The notes: a model not told the origin generated them from the letters alone. A DNA stretch of 64,000 nt from Dechloromonas hortensis (GCF_009469765.1 NZ_SSSQ01000001.1:558001-622000); one strand, 5' to 3'; positions 7,664 to 20,816 are shown, counted from the first letter of the stretch. Translations and numbers: made by a program.

Positions 7664-9385
7664 CTACAGCAGTTCCGGCGCGATGCCGTGCCGTTTGGCG
7701 ACGGCGACATACAGTTCGCGCGCCGAGGCGACTTTCGGGCTCTTGCGATCCTTGCGCTGGGCGCGTACCAGATAATCCAGGGCCCGCGCCGCCAGTTCGG
7801 CATCCCAGCCCTTCTGGTCCATCAAGGTAAAAATCGCCTTGGCGGCATTGACCAGGAATTGCAGATTGGGCACCTGTTCGGCAGCCTGGATCAGCAATTG
7901 CACCGAGCCTTCCAGATCGCCATTGCGCGCCGCCAGCACGCCCTTGTTGTTGAGGTCGATGATCTGCTTGTTGACCTGGTCAAGCAGCGCCTTGCCGGCA
8001 TCCGGCTGGCCGGTTTTCTCGAAAACGCTGGTGATGTGCTCGATCAGATGCGGGTCTTCATGATTCTCGGCCGCCACCTGGCGCATGATCTTCTGCCCCG
8101 CCTCCGGCTTGCCGCTGGCGTAGCAGGCGTGGGCCAGATCGATGGCCAGCCGTTGCGAGACATGCTTGCCCTTGTCGGCCCCCTCGGCCTCGACCTGCTG
8201 CTGCAGTTCGAGCGCTTGGTCGACCAGGGCCCGCGCCTTTTCCGGCGCCCCTTCCAGATCGAGGCAGAGGCTCTCGGTGACCAGCGCCGCCAGTTCGGCC
8301 TGCTTGTCGCCGCGCCATTCGCGCTTCATTTCGGTGGCGATCTTGCGCGAGGCGGTGGTATCGCCGCGTTCGACCAGCACCCGCGACAAATTGGCGAAAT
8401 CATCCACCGAGCGCAGGCTGGAACCGCGATTGCGGTCGATGACCTTGCCGTAGGCCTTTTCCGCCGCCAGGAAATCCTTGTTGCGGGCCGCCGTGTCACC
8501 GACCAGGCGCTGGCGCAGCGTATTGTGCGGCGAAGCATCGGCCGCCCGTTGCAGCACCTGCTGCGCCGCCTGCAGTTTGCCCTTGGCCTCATGCACCGAG
8601 GCGAGAAAATCGTAGGCCGACAGGTAGTTCGGCGCTTCCGCCGTCACCTGCTCGGCCAGTTGCTCGGCTTCGTCGAGCGCGCCGCGGTCGCGCAACGCCG
8701 TGGCCAGCCCCATCTTCGCCCAAGGCACGACGCGGCCTTCGAGGACGCGGCGAAAGACTTCCTCGGCCTCGTTGGTCCGGCCCAGCGTATGCAGCAGTTC
8801 GCCCTTGAAGCGCAGCGCGTCGTACATGTAGAGGGGTTGTTGCTGGATCACCCGGTCGCAGGCGGCAATCGCTTCCTGCAGCGCGCCGCGCTCGATCTGC
8901 TCGTAGATCTTGCGCAGCACGTGTTTCTTGTAGATCGCCTTGATCAGCCGCGCCTGCAACTGCTCGGCGGTGAACGGCTTGATCAGGTAGTCATCCGGCG
9001 CCAGCTCGGCCAGCGCCACGACATTGGTGTAGCCCCGTTCGCTGGTGATGATCAAATAAACCGTCGACAGCGGAATCAGATGGGCGTGGCGCAGTTCTTC
9101 CAGCAATTGCTGCCCGTCGCGCCCATCGTCGAGCACGAAGTCGGACAAAATGACGTCGAAACGATTGCTCTTGACCTGGCGGATCACCTCTGCCGAATTG
9201 CCGGCGCCATGCACCGCCGTCACGCCCAGCGCGCCCAGCATCAGGCGCAGCGAGTCCCGAGCCGGGGAATGGCGATCAACGATCAGCACACGTTTTTTGG
9301 TCAGAGACTGCTGGAGAACCAGCAGCATCTCATCGTTATCGAGAGGGCTATTGCTCATTTCCGGCAAGTTACTTGAGTTCGTCAT
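7664..9385 (-). CDS. response regulator with tetratricopeptide repeats
   Basis: 573 residues from the ATG at 9385; an ATG at 9358 is an equally possible start and neither has a strong ribosome site. Residues about 30-150 are a receiver domain with phospho-acceptor Asp82 (VILSDFVLDD), Thr/Ser at ITSER and Lys136 (LIKPF). The usual acidic pair is reduced to a single Asp37 (LIVDRHS). Residues about 160-570 are TPR helices (for example ALRFKGELLHTLGRTNEAEEVF). There is no DNA-binding or enzymatic output domain, so output is probably through protein contacts. No cognate kinase is adjacent. Confidence 0.85.
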   Translation of the reverse strand: MTNSSNLPEMSNSPLDNDEMLLVLQQSLTKKRVLIVDRHSPARDSLRLMLGALGVTAVHGAGNSAEVIRQVKSNRFDVILSDFVLDDGRDGQQLLEELRHAHLIPLSTVYLIITSERGYTNVVALAELAPDDYLIKPFTAEQLQARLIKAIYKKHVLRKIYEQIERGALQEAIAACDRVIQQQPLYMYDALRFKGELLHTLGRTNEAEEVFRRVLEGRVVPWAKMGLATALRDRGALDEAEQLAEQVTAEAPNYLSAYDFLASVHEAKGKLQAAQQVLQRAADASPHNTLRQRLVGDTAARNKDFLAAEKAYGKVIDRNRGSSLRSVDDFANLSRVLVERGDTTASRKIATEMKREWRGDKQAELAALVTESLCLDLEGAPEKARALVDQALELQQQVEAEGADKGKHVSQRLAIDLAHACYASGKPEAGQKIMRQVAAENHEDPHLIEHITSVFEKTGQPDAGKALLDQVNKQIIDLNNKGVLAARNGDLEGSVQLLIQAAEQVPNLQFLVNAAKAIFTLMDQKGWDAELAARALDYLVRAQRKDRKSPKVASARELYVAVAKRHGIAPELL

Positions 9386-9687
9386 GCTGAGCAAGGCATC
9401 GACGATGCGCTGCAATCGATGACGGGCCGGGCTAGCAGCTCGAAAAAGGAGGGATGGCAGCGCAGACAACCCAGACCTTGACCGCCGCGCATGGATGCAA
9501 GGATCTGCTTTCGCCCGGCAGGCTCACCGGGGGAGGCTTAAGACGAGATTCCTCACCATCGCAAGCAATTGATTTGGCGAATTATTTTTTAATCCAGCCT
9601 CCGGAAATCCTTGTCTAAACCGGCTGTTCGCCCGTAAAATCCGCGGTCCGATACTGCGCTGCAGCAATCCCCTTTTCAGATCAGGCC
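9386..9687. other. 302-base intergenic region upstream of mnmG
   Basis: This divergent gap lies between the TPR regulator (leftward) and mnmG (rightward). It is more AT-rich near 9570-9600 and carries the mnmG promoter listed separately. I saw no tRNA, no cluster of DnaA boxes and no credible ORF. It is the longest stretch without a coding call in the window. Confidence 0.7.
9611..9640 (+). promoter_or_regulatory. probable sigma-70 promoter of the mnmG operon
   Basis: TTGTCT at 9611-9616 and TAAAAT at 9635-9640 are separated by 18 bases, placing a start site near 9647 and a leader of about 40 bases before mnmG. It would drive mnmG-rsmG-parA-parB. Confidence 0.55.
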
Positions 9688-11574
9688 ATGCTCTATCCCA
9701 CCCGTTTCGATGTCATCGTCGTCGGCGGCGGTCACGCCGGTACCGAAGCTGCGCTCGCCGCAGCGCGGGCGGGTGCGAACACGCTATTGCTGACCCACAA
9801 CCTGGATACGCTCGGTGCAATGAGCTGCAACCCGTCGATCGGCGGCATCGGCAAGGGCCACCTGGTGCGTGAAGTCGATGCGCTGGGCGGCGCGATGGCG
9901 GCGGCGACCGACGAGTCGGGCATCCAGTTCCGCATCCTCAACGCCTCGAAAGGCCCGGCGGTCCGCGCCACCCGCGCCCAGGCCGACCGCGTGCTGTACA
10001 AGCAGGCAATCCGCTCGCGTCTGGAAAACCAGCCCAACCTGACCATCTTCGCCGAAGCCTGCGACGACCTGATCGTCGAAGGCGACAAGGTCTGCGGCGC
10101 GGTGACGCAACTGGGCATCCGCTTTTTGGCCCCCAGTGTCGTGTTGACCGCCGGCACCTTCCTCAACGGCAAGATCCACGTCGGGCTGGAGAACTACACC
10201 GGCGGCCGCATGGGCGATCCACCATCGGTGTCGCTGGCCAGCCGCCTGAAGGAACTGCAACTGCCACAGGGCCGCCTGAAAACCGGCACGCCGCCGCGCC
10301 TCGACGGCAAGACCATCGATTTCTCGGTGATGGAAGAACAGCATTCGGACAATCCGCTGCCTGTCTTCTCCTTCCTCGGCAGCGCCGCCCAGCATCCGCG
10401 CCAGTTGCCGTGCTGGATCACCGAAACCAACGAAAAAACCCACGACATCATCCGCAGCGGCCTCGACCGTTCGCCGATGTACACCGGCGTCATCGAAGGC
10501 GTCGGCCCGCGCTACTGCCCGTCGATCGAAGACAAGATCCACCGCTTCGCCGACAAGGACCGTCACAACGTCTTCCTCGAACCGGAAGGCCTGACCACGC
10601 ACGAGATCTACCCGAACGGCGTGTCGACCAGCCTGCCCTTCGACATCCAGCTGGCGCTGGTCCGTTCGATCCGCGGCATGGAAAACGTGCACATCCTGCG
10701 CCCCGGCTATGCCATCGAGTACGATTTCTACGATCCGCGTGGCCTCAAGGACACGCTGGAGAGCAAGGCGATCAACGGCCTCTTCTTCGCCGGCCAGATC
10801 AACGGCACCACCGGCTACGAAGAAGCGGCGGCGCAGGGCCTGCTCGCTGGTATCAATGCCGTCCGTTCCATGCGCGGCGAGGAGGGCTGGTGCCCGAAGC
10901 GCAACGAGGCCTATCTCGGCGTGCTGGTCGACGACCTGATCACGCGCGGCGTTTCCGATCCTTACCGGATGTTCACCAGCCGCGCCGAATATCGCCTCAG
11001 CCTGCGCGAAGACAATGCCGATTTGCGTCTGACCGAACAGGGCAGGGCGCTCGGCCTGATCGATGACGTCCGCTGGGCGGCCTTCTGCCAAAAGCGCGAC
11101 GCCATCGCCGGCGAGCAGGAACGCCTGAAATCGACCTGGGTCAATCCAAAAATCCTGCCCGCCGAAGATGCAGTTCGCGTCCTCGGCAAGGCCATCGAAC
11201 ACGAATACAACCTGTTCGAACTGCTGCGCCGGCCAGAGGTGTCTTACGCCGAATTGCTGACCCTGCCCGGCGCCGGTGATGCCCAGACCGACCCGCTAGT
11301 CGTCGAACAACTGGAAATCTCGGCCAAATACCAAGGCTACATCGACCGCCAGGCCGAAGAAGTCGCCAAGTCGAGTTCCTACGAAAACACCGCGCTGCCA
11401 GTCGATCTCGACTACGCCAAGGTGGCCGGCCTGTCCAACGAGGTCAAGCAGAAACTGGCCCTGCACAAGCCGCAGACCATCGGCCAGGCCTCGCGCATCC
11501 AGGGCATCACGCCGGCCGCGATCTCGCTGCTGCTGATCCATCTGAAACGCCACAGTCTGTCGCACGCCGCATGA
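9688..11574 (+). CDS. mnmG: tRNA uridine-5-carboxymethylaminomethyl modification enzyme MnmG (GidA)
   Basis: 628 residues, the normal family length. With MnmE, MnmG installs the cmnm5 modification on wobble U34 of certain tRNAs using FAD and 5,10-methylene-THF. Visible are the FAD-binding [12 protein letters not shown] (residues 11-22), the family motif [21 protein letters not shown] and [20 protein letters not shown] before the C-terminal helical domain. mnmE is not in the window. The gene overlaps rsmG by ATGA, the classic gidA-gidB pairing found near the replication origin in many bacteria. Confidence 0.97.
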   Translation: MLYPTRFDVIVVGGGHAGTEAALAAARAGANTLLLTHNLDTLGAMSCNPSIGGIGKGHLVREVDALGGAMAAATDESGIQFRILNASKGPAVRATRAQADRVLYKQAIRSRLENQPNLTIFAEACDDLIVEGDKVCGAVTQLGIRFLAPSVVLTAGTFLNGKIHVGLENYTGGRMGDPPSVSLASRLKELQLPQGRLKTGTPPRLDGKTIDFSVMEEQHSDNPLPVFSFLGSAAQHPRQLPCWITETNEKTHDIIRSGLDRSPMYTGVIEGVGPRYCPSIEDKIHRFADKDRHNVFLEPEGLTTHEIYPNGVSTSLPFDIQLALVRSIRGMENVHILRPGYAIEYDFYDPRGLKDTLESKAINGLFFAGQINGTTGYEEAAAQGLLAGINAVRSMRGEEGWCPKRNEAYLGVLVDDLITRGVSDPYRMFTSRAEYRLSLREDNADLRLTEQGRALGLIDDVRWAAFCQKRDAIAGEQERLKSTWVNPKILPAEDAVRVLGKAIEHEYNLFELLRRPEVSYAELLTLPGAGDAQTDPLVVEQLEISAKYQGYIDRQAEEVAKSSSYENTALPVDLDYAKVAGLSNEVKQKLALHKPQTIGQASRIQGITPAAISLLLIHLKRHSLSHAA

Positions 11575-12188
11575 AGCCGATCACGCTCAGCGAGGGGCTC
11601 GCCGCCCTCGGCCTCGACCTGCCCGACGCCGCGCAGCAACAGCTGCTCGCTTTCCGCGACCTGCTGCTCAAGTGGAACCGGACCTACAACCTGACCGCGC
11701 TGCGCGATCCGGAACAGGCCATTTCGCACCACCTGCTCGATTCCCTGGCCATCCTGCCGCATGTCGGTCCCGGCGCGTTGCTCGATGTCGGCAGCGGTGG
11801 TGGCCTGCCCGGCATTCCGCTGGCCATCGCCCGCCCGGAACTGGCAGTCAGCATGGTCGATACCGTGCAAAAGAAGGCGACCTTCCTGCAGCAGGCGGCG
11901 ATCGAGCTCGGCCTGAAGAACGTCAGCGCCCACCATGCCCGCGTCGAGGAAATGCGCGGCCAATACGCCCAGATCAGCTCGCGCGCCTTTGCCGAGATTG
12001 GCCTCTTCATCAGCCTGACCCGCCACCTGCTGGCGCCGGGCGGCCGCTGGCTGGCCATGAAGGGAGTCCGCCCGGACCAAGAACTGCAAGCCCTGCCGGC
12101 CGACATCACGGTGGAGGCGATCATTCCGCTCACCGTGCCGGGGCTGGATGCCGAACGACATTTGATCATTTTGAAAGCCGGGTCATGA
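11571..12188 (+). CDS. rsmG: 16S rRNA (guanine-527-N7)-methyltransferase RsmG (GidB)
   Basis: 205 residues. It is a class I SAM methyltransferase with motif [21 protein letters not shown] and the RsmG hallmarks [10 protein letters not shown] near the N-terminus and SRAFAEI. It methylates G527 of 16S rRNA in the cytoplasm. Its start overlaps the mnmG stop and its stop overlaps the parA start, both as ATGA, so translation of this set is probably coupled. Confidence 0.96.
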   Translation: MKPITLSEGLAALGLDLPDAAQQQLLAFRDLLLKWNRTYNLTALRDPEQAISHHLLDSLAILPHVGPGALLDVGSGGGLPGIPLAIARPELAVSMVDTVQKKATFLQQAAIELGLKNVSAHHARVEEMRGQYAQISSRAFAEIGLFISLTRHLLAPGGRWLAMKGVRPDQELQALPADITVEAIIPLTVPGLDAERHLIILKAGS

Positions 12189-12946
12189 AAGTACTCGCCA
12201 TCACCAACCAGAAGGGCGGCGTCGGCAAGACGACGACAGCGGTCAATCTCGCCGCCTCGCTCGCCGCCGAAGGCCAGCGTGTCCTGATGATCGACCTCGA
12301 TCCGCAGGGCAATGCGACGACCGGTTCGGGCATCACCAAGAAGGAAGCGCTGCCCACCGTTTATCAACTTTTGATCGGCGCCGCAACGCTGACTGAAGTC
12401 TGCATCCAGACCGAGTTCGGCTTCGACGTGCTGCCCGCCAACCGCGAGCTGGCCGGCGCCGAGGTCGAGTTGATCGAACTCGGCGAACGCGAATACCGGC
12501 TGAAGAATGCCTTGCAGGCCGGCCACGCCACCTACGACTTCATTCTGATCGACTGCCCGCCGGCGCTCAACATGCTGACGGTGAACGGCCTGGTCGCCGC
12601 CGATTCGGTGCTGATCCCGATGCAGTGCGAGTACTACGCACTGGAAGGCCTCTCCGACCTCGTCGAAACGCTACGCAAGGTGCGCTCCCACCTCAATTCC
12701 CGCCTCGAAATCGAAGGCCTGCTGCGCACCATGTACAACGCGCAAAGCACACTGACCCAGCAGGTCTCGAACGAACTGGAAAACCACTTCGGCAGCAAGG
12801 TCTACAAGACCATCGTGCCGCGCAATGTCCGTCTCGCCGAAGCACCGTCCTACGGCAAGCCGGTCATCGCCTTTGATAAAAGCTCGAAAGGCGCGCAAGC
12901 CTACAGCGCGCTCGCCAAGGAAATTCTCGAAAGGGTCGCCCCATGA
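12185..12946 (+). CDS. parA: chromosome partitioning ATPase ParA (Soj)
   Basis: 253 residues from the ATG at 12185, which overlaps the rsmG stop; the frame is open further upstream but only inside rsmG. It has the deviant Walker A KGGVGKTT near the N-terminus, the switch region [14 protein letters not shown] and [13 protein letters not shown]. The protein lacks the N-terminal HTH of plasmid ParA, as expected for chromosomal Soj. It would bind nucleoid DNA as an ATP dimer and move ParB-parS complexes during origin segregation. Confidence 0.96.
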   Translation: MKVLAITNQKGGVGKTTTAVNLAASLAAEGQRVLMIDLDPQGNATTGSGITKKEALPTVYQLLIGAATLTEVCIQTEFGFDVLPANRELAGAEVELIELGEREYRLKNALQAGHATYDFILIDCPPALNMLTVNGLVAADSVLIPMQCEYYALEGLSDLVETLRKVRSHLNSRLEIEGLLRTMYNAQSTLTQQVSNELENHFGSKVYKTIVPRNVRLAEAPSYGKPVIAFDKSSKGAQAYSALAKEILERVAP

Positions 12947-13794
12947 TCAAGATGAAAGGACTCGGCCGCGGCCTCGACGCCCTGCTTTCCGGCAGCGACA
13001 AGCCGCAGGGCGACGAGCAGCGCAACCTGCCGGTCGAACGCCTGCGCCCCGGCAAGTACCAGCCGCGCACCCACATGGATCAGGAATCGCTGGCCGAACT
13101 GGCCGCTTCGATCAAGACCCAGGGCGTCATGCAGCCGATCCTGGTTCGTGCCGTCGATGCCACGCCCGGTGCCGAGCGCTATGAAATCGTCGCCGGCGAA
13201 CGGCGCTGGCGTGCCTCGCAACTGGCCGGCCTGAACGAAGTCCCGGTGCTGATCCGTAGCATTCCGGACGAACAGGCGCTGGCCATGGCGCTGATCGAAA
13301 ACATCCAGCGCGAGAACCTCAATCCGCTGGAAGAAGCCCAAGGCCTGCAGCGCCTGATCGACGAATTCGGCCTGACCCACCAGCAGGCCGCCGACGCCGT
13401 CGGTCGCTCGCGCCCGGCGGCGACCAATTTGCTCCGTTTATTGCAGTTGACCGCCGGCGTCCAGGAATTGCTGATGGCCGGCAAGATCGACATGGGCCAT
13501 GCCCGCGCCCTGCTGCCGATCCCCGGCACGCAACAACTGGCCCTGGCCCAGCGCATCATTCAGAAGGGCTTGTCGGTGCGCGAAGCCGAGCGCCTCGTCC
13601 AGCAGATCCTCAATCCACCGAAAGCGGCACCGGCCCATGCCGTCGACCGTGACCTGCTGCGCCTGCAGGAAGAGATTTCGGACAGCCTCGGGGCCAGCGT
13701 CGCCATCCGCAGCAACAAGAAGGGCGCCGGCAAAGTGACCATCGAATTCAGCGATCTGGAGCAACTCGATGGCATCCTCAACCGCATACGTTAA
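12943..13794 (+). CDS. parB: chromosome partitioning protein ParB (Spo0J)
   Basis: 283 residues. An N-terminal CTPase/ParB domain contains RPGKYQPRTHMDQESL, the arginine-rich GERRWRASQLAGL and ALIENIQRENLNPLEEAQ. A central HTH for parS recognition follows (LTHQQAADAVGRSRPAATNLLRLL), then a short C-terminal dimerisation domain. The start overlaps the parA stop by ATGA. Two parS-like palindromes that it could bind are listed at 35082 and 58975. Confidence 0.96.
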   Translation: MIKMKGLGRGLDALLSGSDKPQGDEQRNLPVERLRPGKYQPRTHMDQESLAELAASIKTQGVMQPILVRAVDATPGAERYEIVAGERRWRASQLAGLNEVPVLIRSIPDEQALAMALIENIQRENLNPLEEAQGLQRLIDEFGLTHQQAADAVGRSRPAATNLLRLLQLTAGVQELLMAGKIDMGHARALLPIPGTQQLALAQRIIQKGLSVREAERLVQQILNPPKAAPAHAVDRDLLRLQEEISDSLGASVAIRSNKKGAGKVTIEFSDLEQLDGILNRIR

Positions 13795-13838
13795 CCCGCT
13801 TCCGGGGGGGCCGACATTGTGGAAAACCCTCAATTTCA

Positions 13839-13868
13839 TTGACTCGGCCAAGCCAAGTCTTGTATCAT
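13839..13868 (+). promoter_or_regulatory. probable sigma-70 promoter of the ATP synthase operon
   Basis: TTGACT (13839-13844) and TATCAT (13863-13868) are separated by 18 bases, in the 116-base gap after parB. The predicted start near 13875 lies about 35 bases before atpI. Confidence 0.65.
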
Positions 13869-13910
13869 TTATATCCGTGTGGCACAGCCGGTCAACGATT
13901 GAATAGCACC

Positions 13911-14252
13911 ATGTACAGAGCAATTATTCTGCAATTTGGTGCAGCACTCATAACAGCAATCGGGGCCGGTGCAATCGTAGGGACGCGGGGGCTTGTCTCG
14001 GTGGGGTTAGCGGCTTTGGCCTGCATATTACCCAACCTATTCTTTGCCATCCGGTTGACGATGGTGACAAATCGCCCGGACGCATCGTTCGCAGCGAATT
14101 TCTTCATCGGTGAGTTCCTCAAGATAGCTGCCACCATTGGATTTTTGGCAATCGCCGTCAAGGGGTATCCCGAGATGCACTGGCCCAGCTTGCTGATCGG
14201 CTTCGCGATTGTTTTGCATGCAGGTTTTATAGCGTTTTGGAAGAAACCCTGA
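13911..14252 (+). CDS. atpI: ATP synthase accessory protein AtpI
   Basis: 113 residues from the ATG at 13911; a TTG four codons upstream is an alternative. The protein has four hydrophobic segments and sits first in the atp operon, as AtpI does in proteobacteria. AtpI is thought to assist c-ring assembly or Mg handling. The identification rests on position plus topology and small-membrane-protein features (PNLFFAIRLTM), since the family is poorly conserved. Confidence 0.85.
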   Translation: MYRAIILQFGAALITAIGAGAIVGTRGLVSVGLAALACILPNLFFAIRLTMVTNRPDASFAANFFIGEFLKIAATIGFLAIAVKGYPEMHWPSLLIGFAIVLHAGFIAFWKKP

Positions 14253-14254
14253 TT

Positions 14255-15124
14255 ATGTCTACAGCAGGCCACGAAGAAGCAGCAGCAAACGCGCCGACCG
14301 CCGGCGAATATATCGTTCACCATCTGACGCAATGGAACTCCACCGGTCATGCGCAGAAGGATGTAATCGATTTCAGCGTCATCAACATCGACACCATGAT
14401 CTTTTCCGTCCTGATGGGCGTACTGGGTCTGTTCGTCATGTGGCGCGTCGCCAAGAGCGTCACCTCCGGTGTTCCGGGTCGCATGCAGGCCGCGGTCGAA
14501 ATCGTTCTCGAAATGGTCAACGACCAGGCCAAGGGCATCGTCCATAGCGCCGAATCCCGCAAGTTCGTCGGCCCACTCGCGCTGACCGTCTTCATCTGGA
14601 TCTTCCTGATGAACTCGATGGACTTCCTGCCGGTCGACCTGCTGCCGACCATCTGGCAAACGATCACCGGTGACCACCACGCCTATCTGCGCGTCGTCCC
14701 GACTGCCGACCTGAACGGCACGCTCGGCATGTCGACGGGCGTTCTTTTGATCTGTGTGTACTACAACATCAAGATCAAGGGGATGGGCGGCTGGGTGCAT
14801 GAACTCTTCACCGCACCGTTCGGTAGCCACCCGCTGCTCTACCCGGTCAATTTCGCCATGCAGATGATCGAATTCCTCGCCAAGACCGTCTCCCACGGTA
14901 TGCGGCTGTTCGGCAACATGTATGCGGGCGAACTAGTCTTCATGCTGATCGCCCTGATGGGTGCGGCCTGGACGGCAAGCGCCACGGGCGTCTCCCTGTT
15001 CCTCGGTCACATCGTGGCCGGTTCGATCTGGGCAATCTTCCACATCCTGATCGTTGCCCTGCAGGCTTTCATTTTCATGATGCTGACCCTGGTCTATGTC
15101 GGCCAGGCTCACGAAGCACACTGA
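14255..15124 (+). CDS. atpB: F0F1 ATP synthase subunit a
   Basis: 289 residues from the ATG at 14255, two bases after atpI. It is a membrane protein carrying the essential arginine helix (HGMRLFGNMYAGELVFMLIAL) and the C-terminal helix with LQAFIFMMLTLVYVG. It forms the stator proton half-channels against the c-ring. The N-terminal periplasmic/amphipathic part and length are typical for betaproteobacteria. Confidence 0.97.
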   Translation: MSTAGHEEAAANAPTAGEYIVHHLTQWNSTGHAQKDVIDFSVINIDTMIFSVLMGVLGLFVMWRVAKSVTSGVPGRMQAAVEIVLEMVNDQAKGIVHSAESRKFVGPLALTVFIWIFLMNSMDFLPVDLLPTIWQTITGDHHAYLRVVPTADLNGTLGMSTGVLLICVYYNIKIKGMGGWVHELFTAPFGSHPLLYPVNFAMQMIEFLAKTVSHGMRLFGNMYAGELVFMLIALMGAAWTASATGVSLFLGHIVAGSIWAIFHILIVALQAFIFMMLTLVYVGQAHEAH

Positions 15125-15424
<300 letters not shown>

Positions 15425-15462
15425 TCGGTCCTCACCGATCAACTCTTTAGAGGACTAATACC

Positions 15463-15933
15463 GTGAATCTGAACGCAACGTTGTTTGCACAGCTCGTTGT
15501 GTTCTTCATTCTGGCGTGGTTCACGATGCAATTCGTGTGGCCCCCCATTGTGAAGGCGCTCGACGAGCGTGCGAAGAAGATCGCGGATGGACTGGCTGCT
15601 GCTGAACGCGGCAAGCATGATCTCGAACTGGCCACCAAGCGCTCCACGGAAGCTCTCCGTGAAGGCAAGGAAAAGGCTGCCGAACTCCTGGCACAAGCTG
15701 AAAAGCGCGCTGCCCAGGTGATCGAAGAAGCGAAGGCAACGGCGAAGACCGAAGCTGACCGCATCGTCGCCGGCGCCAAGGCAGAAATCGACCAGGAAGC
15801 TGTACGCGCCAAGGAACAACTGCGCGAACAAGTCTCTGCCCTGGTGGTTTCCGGTGCAGAAAAAATTCTGCGTCGCGAGATTAATGCCCAGGCTCATGCC
15901 GATATTCTGGCTACGATCAAACAGGATCTGTAA
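15463..15933 (+). CDS. atpF: F0F1 ATP synthase subunit b
   Basis: 156 residues. An N-terminal membrane helix ([23 protein letters not shown]) is followed by a long charged helix ([20 protein letters not shown] and on) that forms the peripheral stalk dimer. A GAGGA precedes the start. Length and pattern are standard for the family. Confidence 0.97.
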   Translation: MNLNATLFAQLVVFFILAWFTMQFVWPPIVKALDERAKKIADGLAAAERGKHDLELATKRSTEALREGKEKAAELLAQAEKRAAQVIEEAKATAKTEADRIVAGAKAEIDQEAVRAKEQLREQVSALVVSGAEKILRREINAQAHADILATIKQDL

Positions 15934-15938
15934 AGCTT

Positions 15939-16472
15939 ATGGCTGAATCTGTCACCATCGCCCGCCCCTATGCCGAAGCCGTGTATCGCATGGCCCAGGA
16001 AAGCGGGGCGCAGGCTGCCTGGTCCGCGCGCCTTGAGCGCCTGGCACTGGTCGCCCAGGACGGGGACATGGCCTCGGTCATGAGCAATCCCCGGCTCTCC
16101 GTTGAGCAGGTTGCCGAACTCTTCATTTCTCTGTCCCAGGACAGCGATCCGATCTTCGGCAACTTCATTCGTACCCTCGCAGAAAACCGGCGTCTCGCGC
16201 TCCTGCCGGAGATTTCCCGGCTTTTCGAAATGGCTAAGAGCCAGGACGAAGGGGTCAAGGAGGCGGTGGTGTATTCGGCATTTCCCATTGACGACACCCA
16301 AGTGGCCAGCCTGCTGCAACAGCTAGAGCCCCGCTTTGCAACCCGCCTGACTGCCCGCGTCGTAATCGACCCGAGCCTGATCGGCGGCGTTCGTGTCGCT
16401 GTCGGTGACCAGGTGCTGGATGCTTCAGTCCGCGGCAAACTCGACTCGATGGCCGTGGCGCTGAACAACTAG
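15939..16472 (+). CDS. atpH: F0F1 ATP synthase subunit delta
   Basis: 177 residues. It has the OSCP/delta family pattern, with ARPYAEAVYRMA at the N-terminus and the conserved C-terminal DPSLIGGVRVAVGDQVLDASVRGKL. It connects the b-dimer stalk to the top of the alpha3beta3 head. It begins five bases after atpF. Confidence 0.97.
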   Translation: MAESVTIARPYAEAVYRMAQESGAQAAWSARLERLALVAQDGDMASVMSNPRLSVEQVAELFISLSQDSDPIFGNFIRTLAENRRLALLPEISRLFEMAKSQDEGVKEAVVYSAFPIDDTQVASLLQQLEPRFATRLTARVVIDPSLIGGVRVAVGDQVLDASVRGKLDSMAVALNN

Positions 16473-16481
16473 GAGAATTTC

Positions 16482-18020
16482 ATGCAGTTGAATCCTTCCG
16501 AAATTTCTGAACTGATCAAGAGCAAAATCCAGAACCTGCAAGGCGCATCGGAAGTGCGCACGCAGGGCACCGTGGTCTCCGTCACTGACGGTATCGTCCG
16601 CGTGCATGGTTTGCAAGACGTCATGCAAGGCGAAATGCTGGAATTCCCCGGCAACACCTTCGGCATGGCACTCAACCTCGAGCGCGACTCCGTCGGCGCC
16701 GTTATCCTCGGTGAATACGAGCATATTTCCGAAGGCGCCGTGGTCAAGACGACCGGTCGCATTCTGGAAGTGCCGGTTGGCCCGGAACTGCTCGGCCGCG
16801 TCGTCAATACGCTCGGCCAGCCGATTGACGGCAAGGGCCCGATCAACGCCAAGCTGACCGACAAGCTGGAAAAGGTTGCGCCCGGCGTTATTTGGCGTAA
16901 GTCCGTTTCCCAGCCGGTACAAACCGGTCTGAAGTGTGTCGACTCCATGGTTCCGGTTGGTCGCGGCCAGCGCGAGCTGATCATTGGCGACCGCCAGACC
17001 GGCAAAACCGCCGTTGCCGTCGATGCCATCATCAACCAGAAGGGCAAGAACCTCTTCTGCGTTTATGTCGCTATCGGCCAGAAGGCCTCCACTATCGCCA
17101 ACGTCGTTCGCAAGCTGGAAGAGCACGGCGCGATGGAATACACCATCATCGTCGCCGCCTCCGCTTCCGAATCCGCTGCACTGCAGTACCTGGCTCCTTA
17201 CGCCGGTTGCACGATGGGTGAATACTTCCGCGACCGTGGTCAAGACGCACTGATCGTTTATGACGATTTGACCAAACAGGCTTGGGGCTACCGTCAGGTT
17301 TCCCTGCTGCTGCGCCGTCCGCCAGGTCGTGAAGCCTACCCGGGCGACGTTTTCTATCTCCACTCCCGCCTCCTCGAACGTGCTGCTCGCGTTTCCGAAG
17401 CCTGGGTTGAGAAGTTCACCAACGGCGAAGTAACCGGCAAGAGCGGTTCGCTGACGGCACTGCCGGTCATCGAAACCCAAGCCGGTGACGTATCCGCTTT
17501 CGTTCCGACCAACGTAATTTCGATTACCGACGGTCAGATCTTCCTGGAAACCGACCTGTTCAATGCCGGTATCCGCCCTGCAATCAACGCCGGTATCTCC
17601 GTGTCCCGCGTCGGTGGCGCTGCCCAGACCAAGCTGATCAAGAAGCTCGGCGGCGGGGTCCGTCTGGCCCTGGCCCAGTACCGCGAACTCGCTGCATTTG
17701 CCCAGTTTGCTTCCGACCTCGACGAAGCAACCCGCAAGCAGCTGGAACGTGGCCGTCTGGTGACCGAACTGATGAAGCAGGCGCAATACTCTCCGATGAG
17801 CATCTCCGAGATGGCCGTCACGCTGTACGCAGCTGACAAGGGTTATTTCGATGATGTCGAAGTCAAGCGTGCCCTGGAATGCGAAAAGGCCATGATCGGC
17901 TACCTGAAGGCGAACTGCGCCGACGTCATGAATACCATGGAGTCCAAGGCAGACCTCGACGGTGAGACCGAAAAGGCGCTCGCCGCCGGCATCTCCGCGT
18001 TCAAGAGCAGCTGGGCCTAA
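16482..18020 (+). CDS. atpA: F0F1 ATP synthase subunit alpha
   Basis: 512 residues. It has the non-catalytic nucleotide-binding P-loop GDRQTGKT, the region [20 protein letters not shown] and the family signature around [17 protein letters not shown]. It forms the head hexamer with AtpD. An AGGAG lies just before the ATG. Codon use is slightly richer in A/T-ending codons than neighbouring loci, as is common in highly expressed genes. Confidence 0.98.
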   Translation: MQLNPSEISELIKSKIQNLQGASEVRTQGTVVSVTDGIVRVHGLQDVMQGEMLEFPGNTFGMALNLERDSVGAVILGEYEHISEGAVVKTTGRILEVPVGPELLGRVVNTLGQPIDGKGPINAKLTDKLEKVAPGVIWRKSVSQPVQTGLKCVDSMVPVGRGQRELIIGDRQTGKTAVAVDAIINQKGKNLFCVYVAIGQKASTIANVVRKLEEHGAMEYTIIVAASASESAALQYLAPYAGCTMGEYFRDRGQDALIVYDDLTKQAWGYRQVSLLLRRPPGREAYPGDVFYLHSRLLERAARVSEAWVEKFTNGEVTGKSGSLTALPVIETQAGDVSAFVPTNVISITDGQIFLETDLFNAGIRPAINAGISVSRVGGAAQTKLIKKLGGGVRLALAQYRELAAFAQFASDLDEATRKQLERGRLVTELMKQAQYSPMSISEMAVTLYAADKGYFDDVEVKRALECEKAMIGYLKANCADVMNTMESKADLDGETEKALAAGISAFKSSWA

Positions 18021-18037
18021 TCGGCTAGGAGAATTGC

Positions 18038-20348
<2,311 letters not shown>

Positions 20349-20373
20349 TGCAGCCTCAGCATAGGAGCCAGCG

Positions 20374-20799
20374 ATGGTTATGACTGTTCATTGTGATGTC
20401 GTCAGCGCCGAGGAGTCCATCTTCTCCGGTCTGGTCGAAATGGCGGTGTTTCCCGGTGAGGCCGGGGAGCTCGGCATTCTGCCGCACCATACGCCTTTGC
20501 TTACCCGCATCAAGCCGGGCACCATTCGTCTCAAGGTGCAGGATCAAAGCGAATTTGAGCTGGTATATGTATCCGGTGGCATGCTGGAAGTTCAGCCTGA
20601 CATGATTACCGTGCTGGCCGATACGGCCATCCGGGCGCATGATCTGGATGAAGCCAAGGCACTTGAAGCCAAGAAGCGGGCCGAAGAAGCACTTTCCAAT
20701 CGGCAGGCTGAAATCGACTACGCTGCTGCAGAAGCTGAACTGGCTCAGGCCATTGCACAGCTTCAGGCTATCCAGCGCCTGCGCAAGTCGGTTCACTGA
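20374..20799 (+). CDS. atpC: F0F1 ATP synthase subunit epsilon
   Basis: 141 residues. An N-terminal beta-sandwich ([34 protein letters not shown]) is followed by a C-terminal helical hairpin that can inhibit rotation. AGGAG at 20363-20367 supports the ATG at 20374 over one two codons later. It is the last gene of the operon. Confidence 0.97.
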   Translation: MVMTVHCDVVSAEESIFSGLVEMAVFPGEAGELGILPHHTPLLTRIKPGTIRLKVQDQSEFELVYVSGGMLEVQPDMITVLADTAIRAHDLDEAKALEAKKRAEEALSNRQAEIDYAAAEAELAQAIAQLQAIQRLRKSVH

Positions 20800-20816
20800 A
20801 TCCGTTTCACGGATGC

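Noticed and set aside
8927..8940. CACGTG in the TPR regulator gene considered as parS
   Set aside because: Flanks do not match TTYCACGTGRAA.
6698..9376. 892-codon plus-strand frame opposite the FecR and TPR genes
   Set aside because: Spans two real minus-strand genes and their gap; composition of an antisense frame.
9784..11202. 472-codon minus-strand frame opposite mnmG
   Set aside because: Antisense shadow with no motifs, while mnmG is unmistakable.
13818..13826. TGTGGAAAA, one mismatch from a DnaA box, after parB
   Set aside because: Single degenerate box with no cluster or AT-rich unwinding region; not enough to call an origin.
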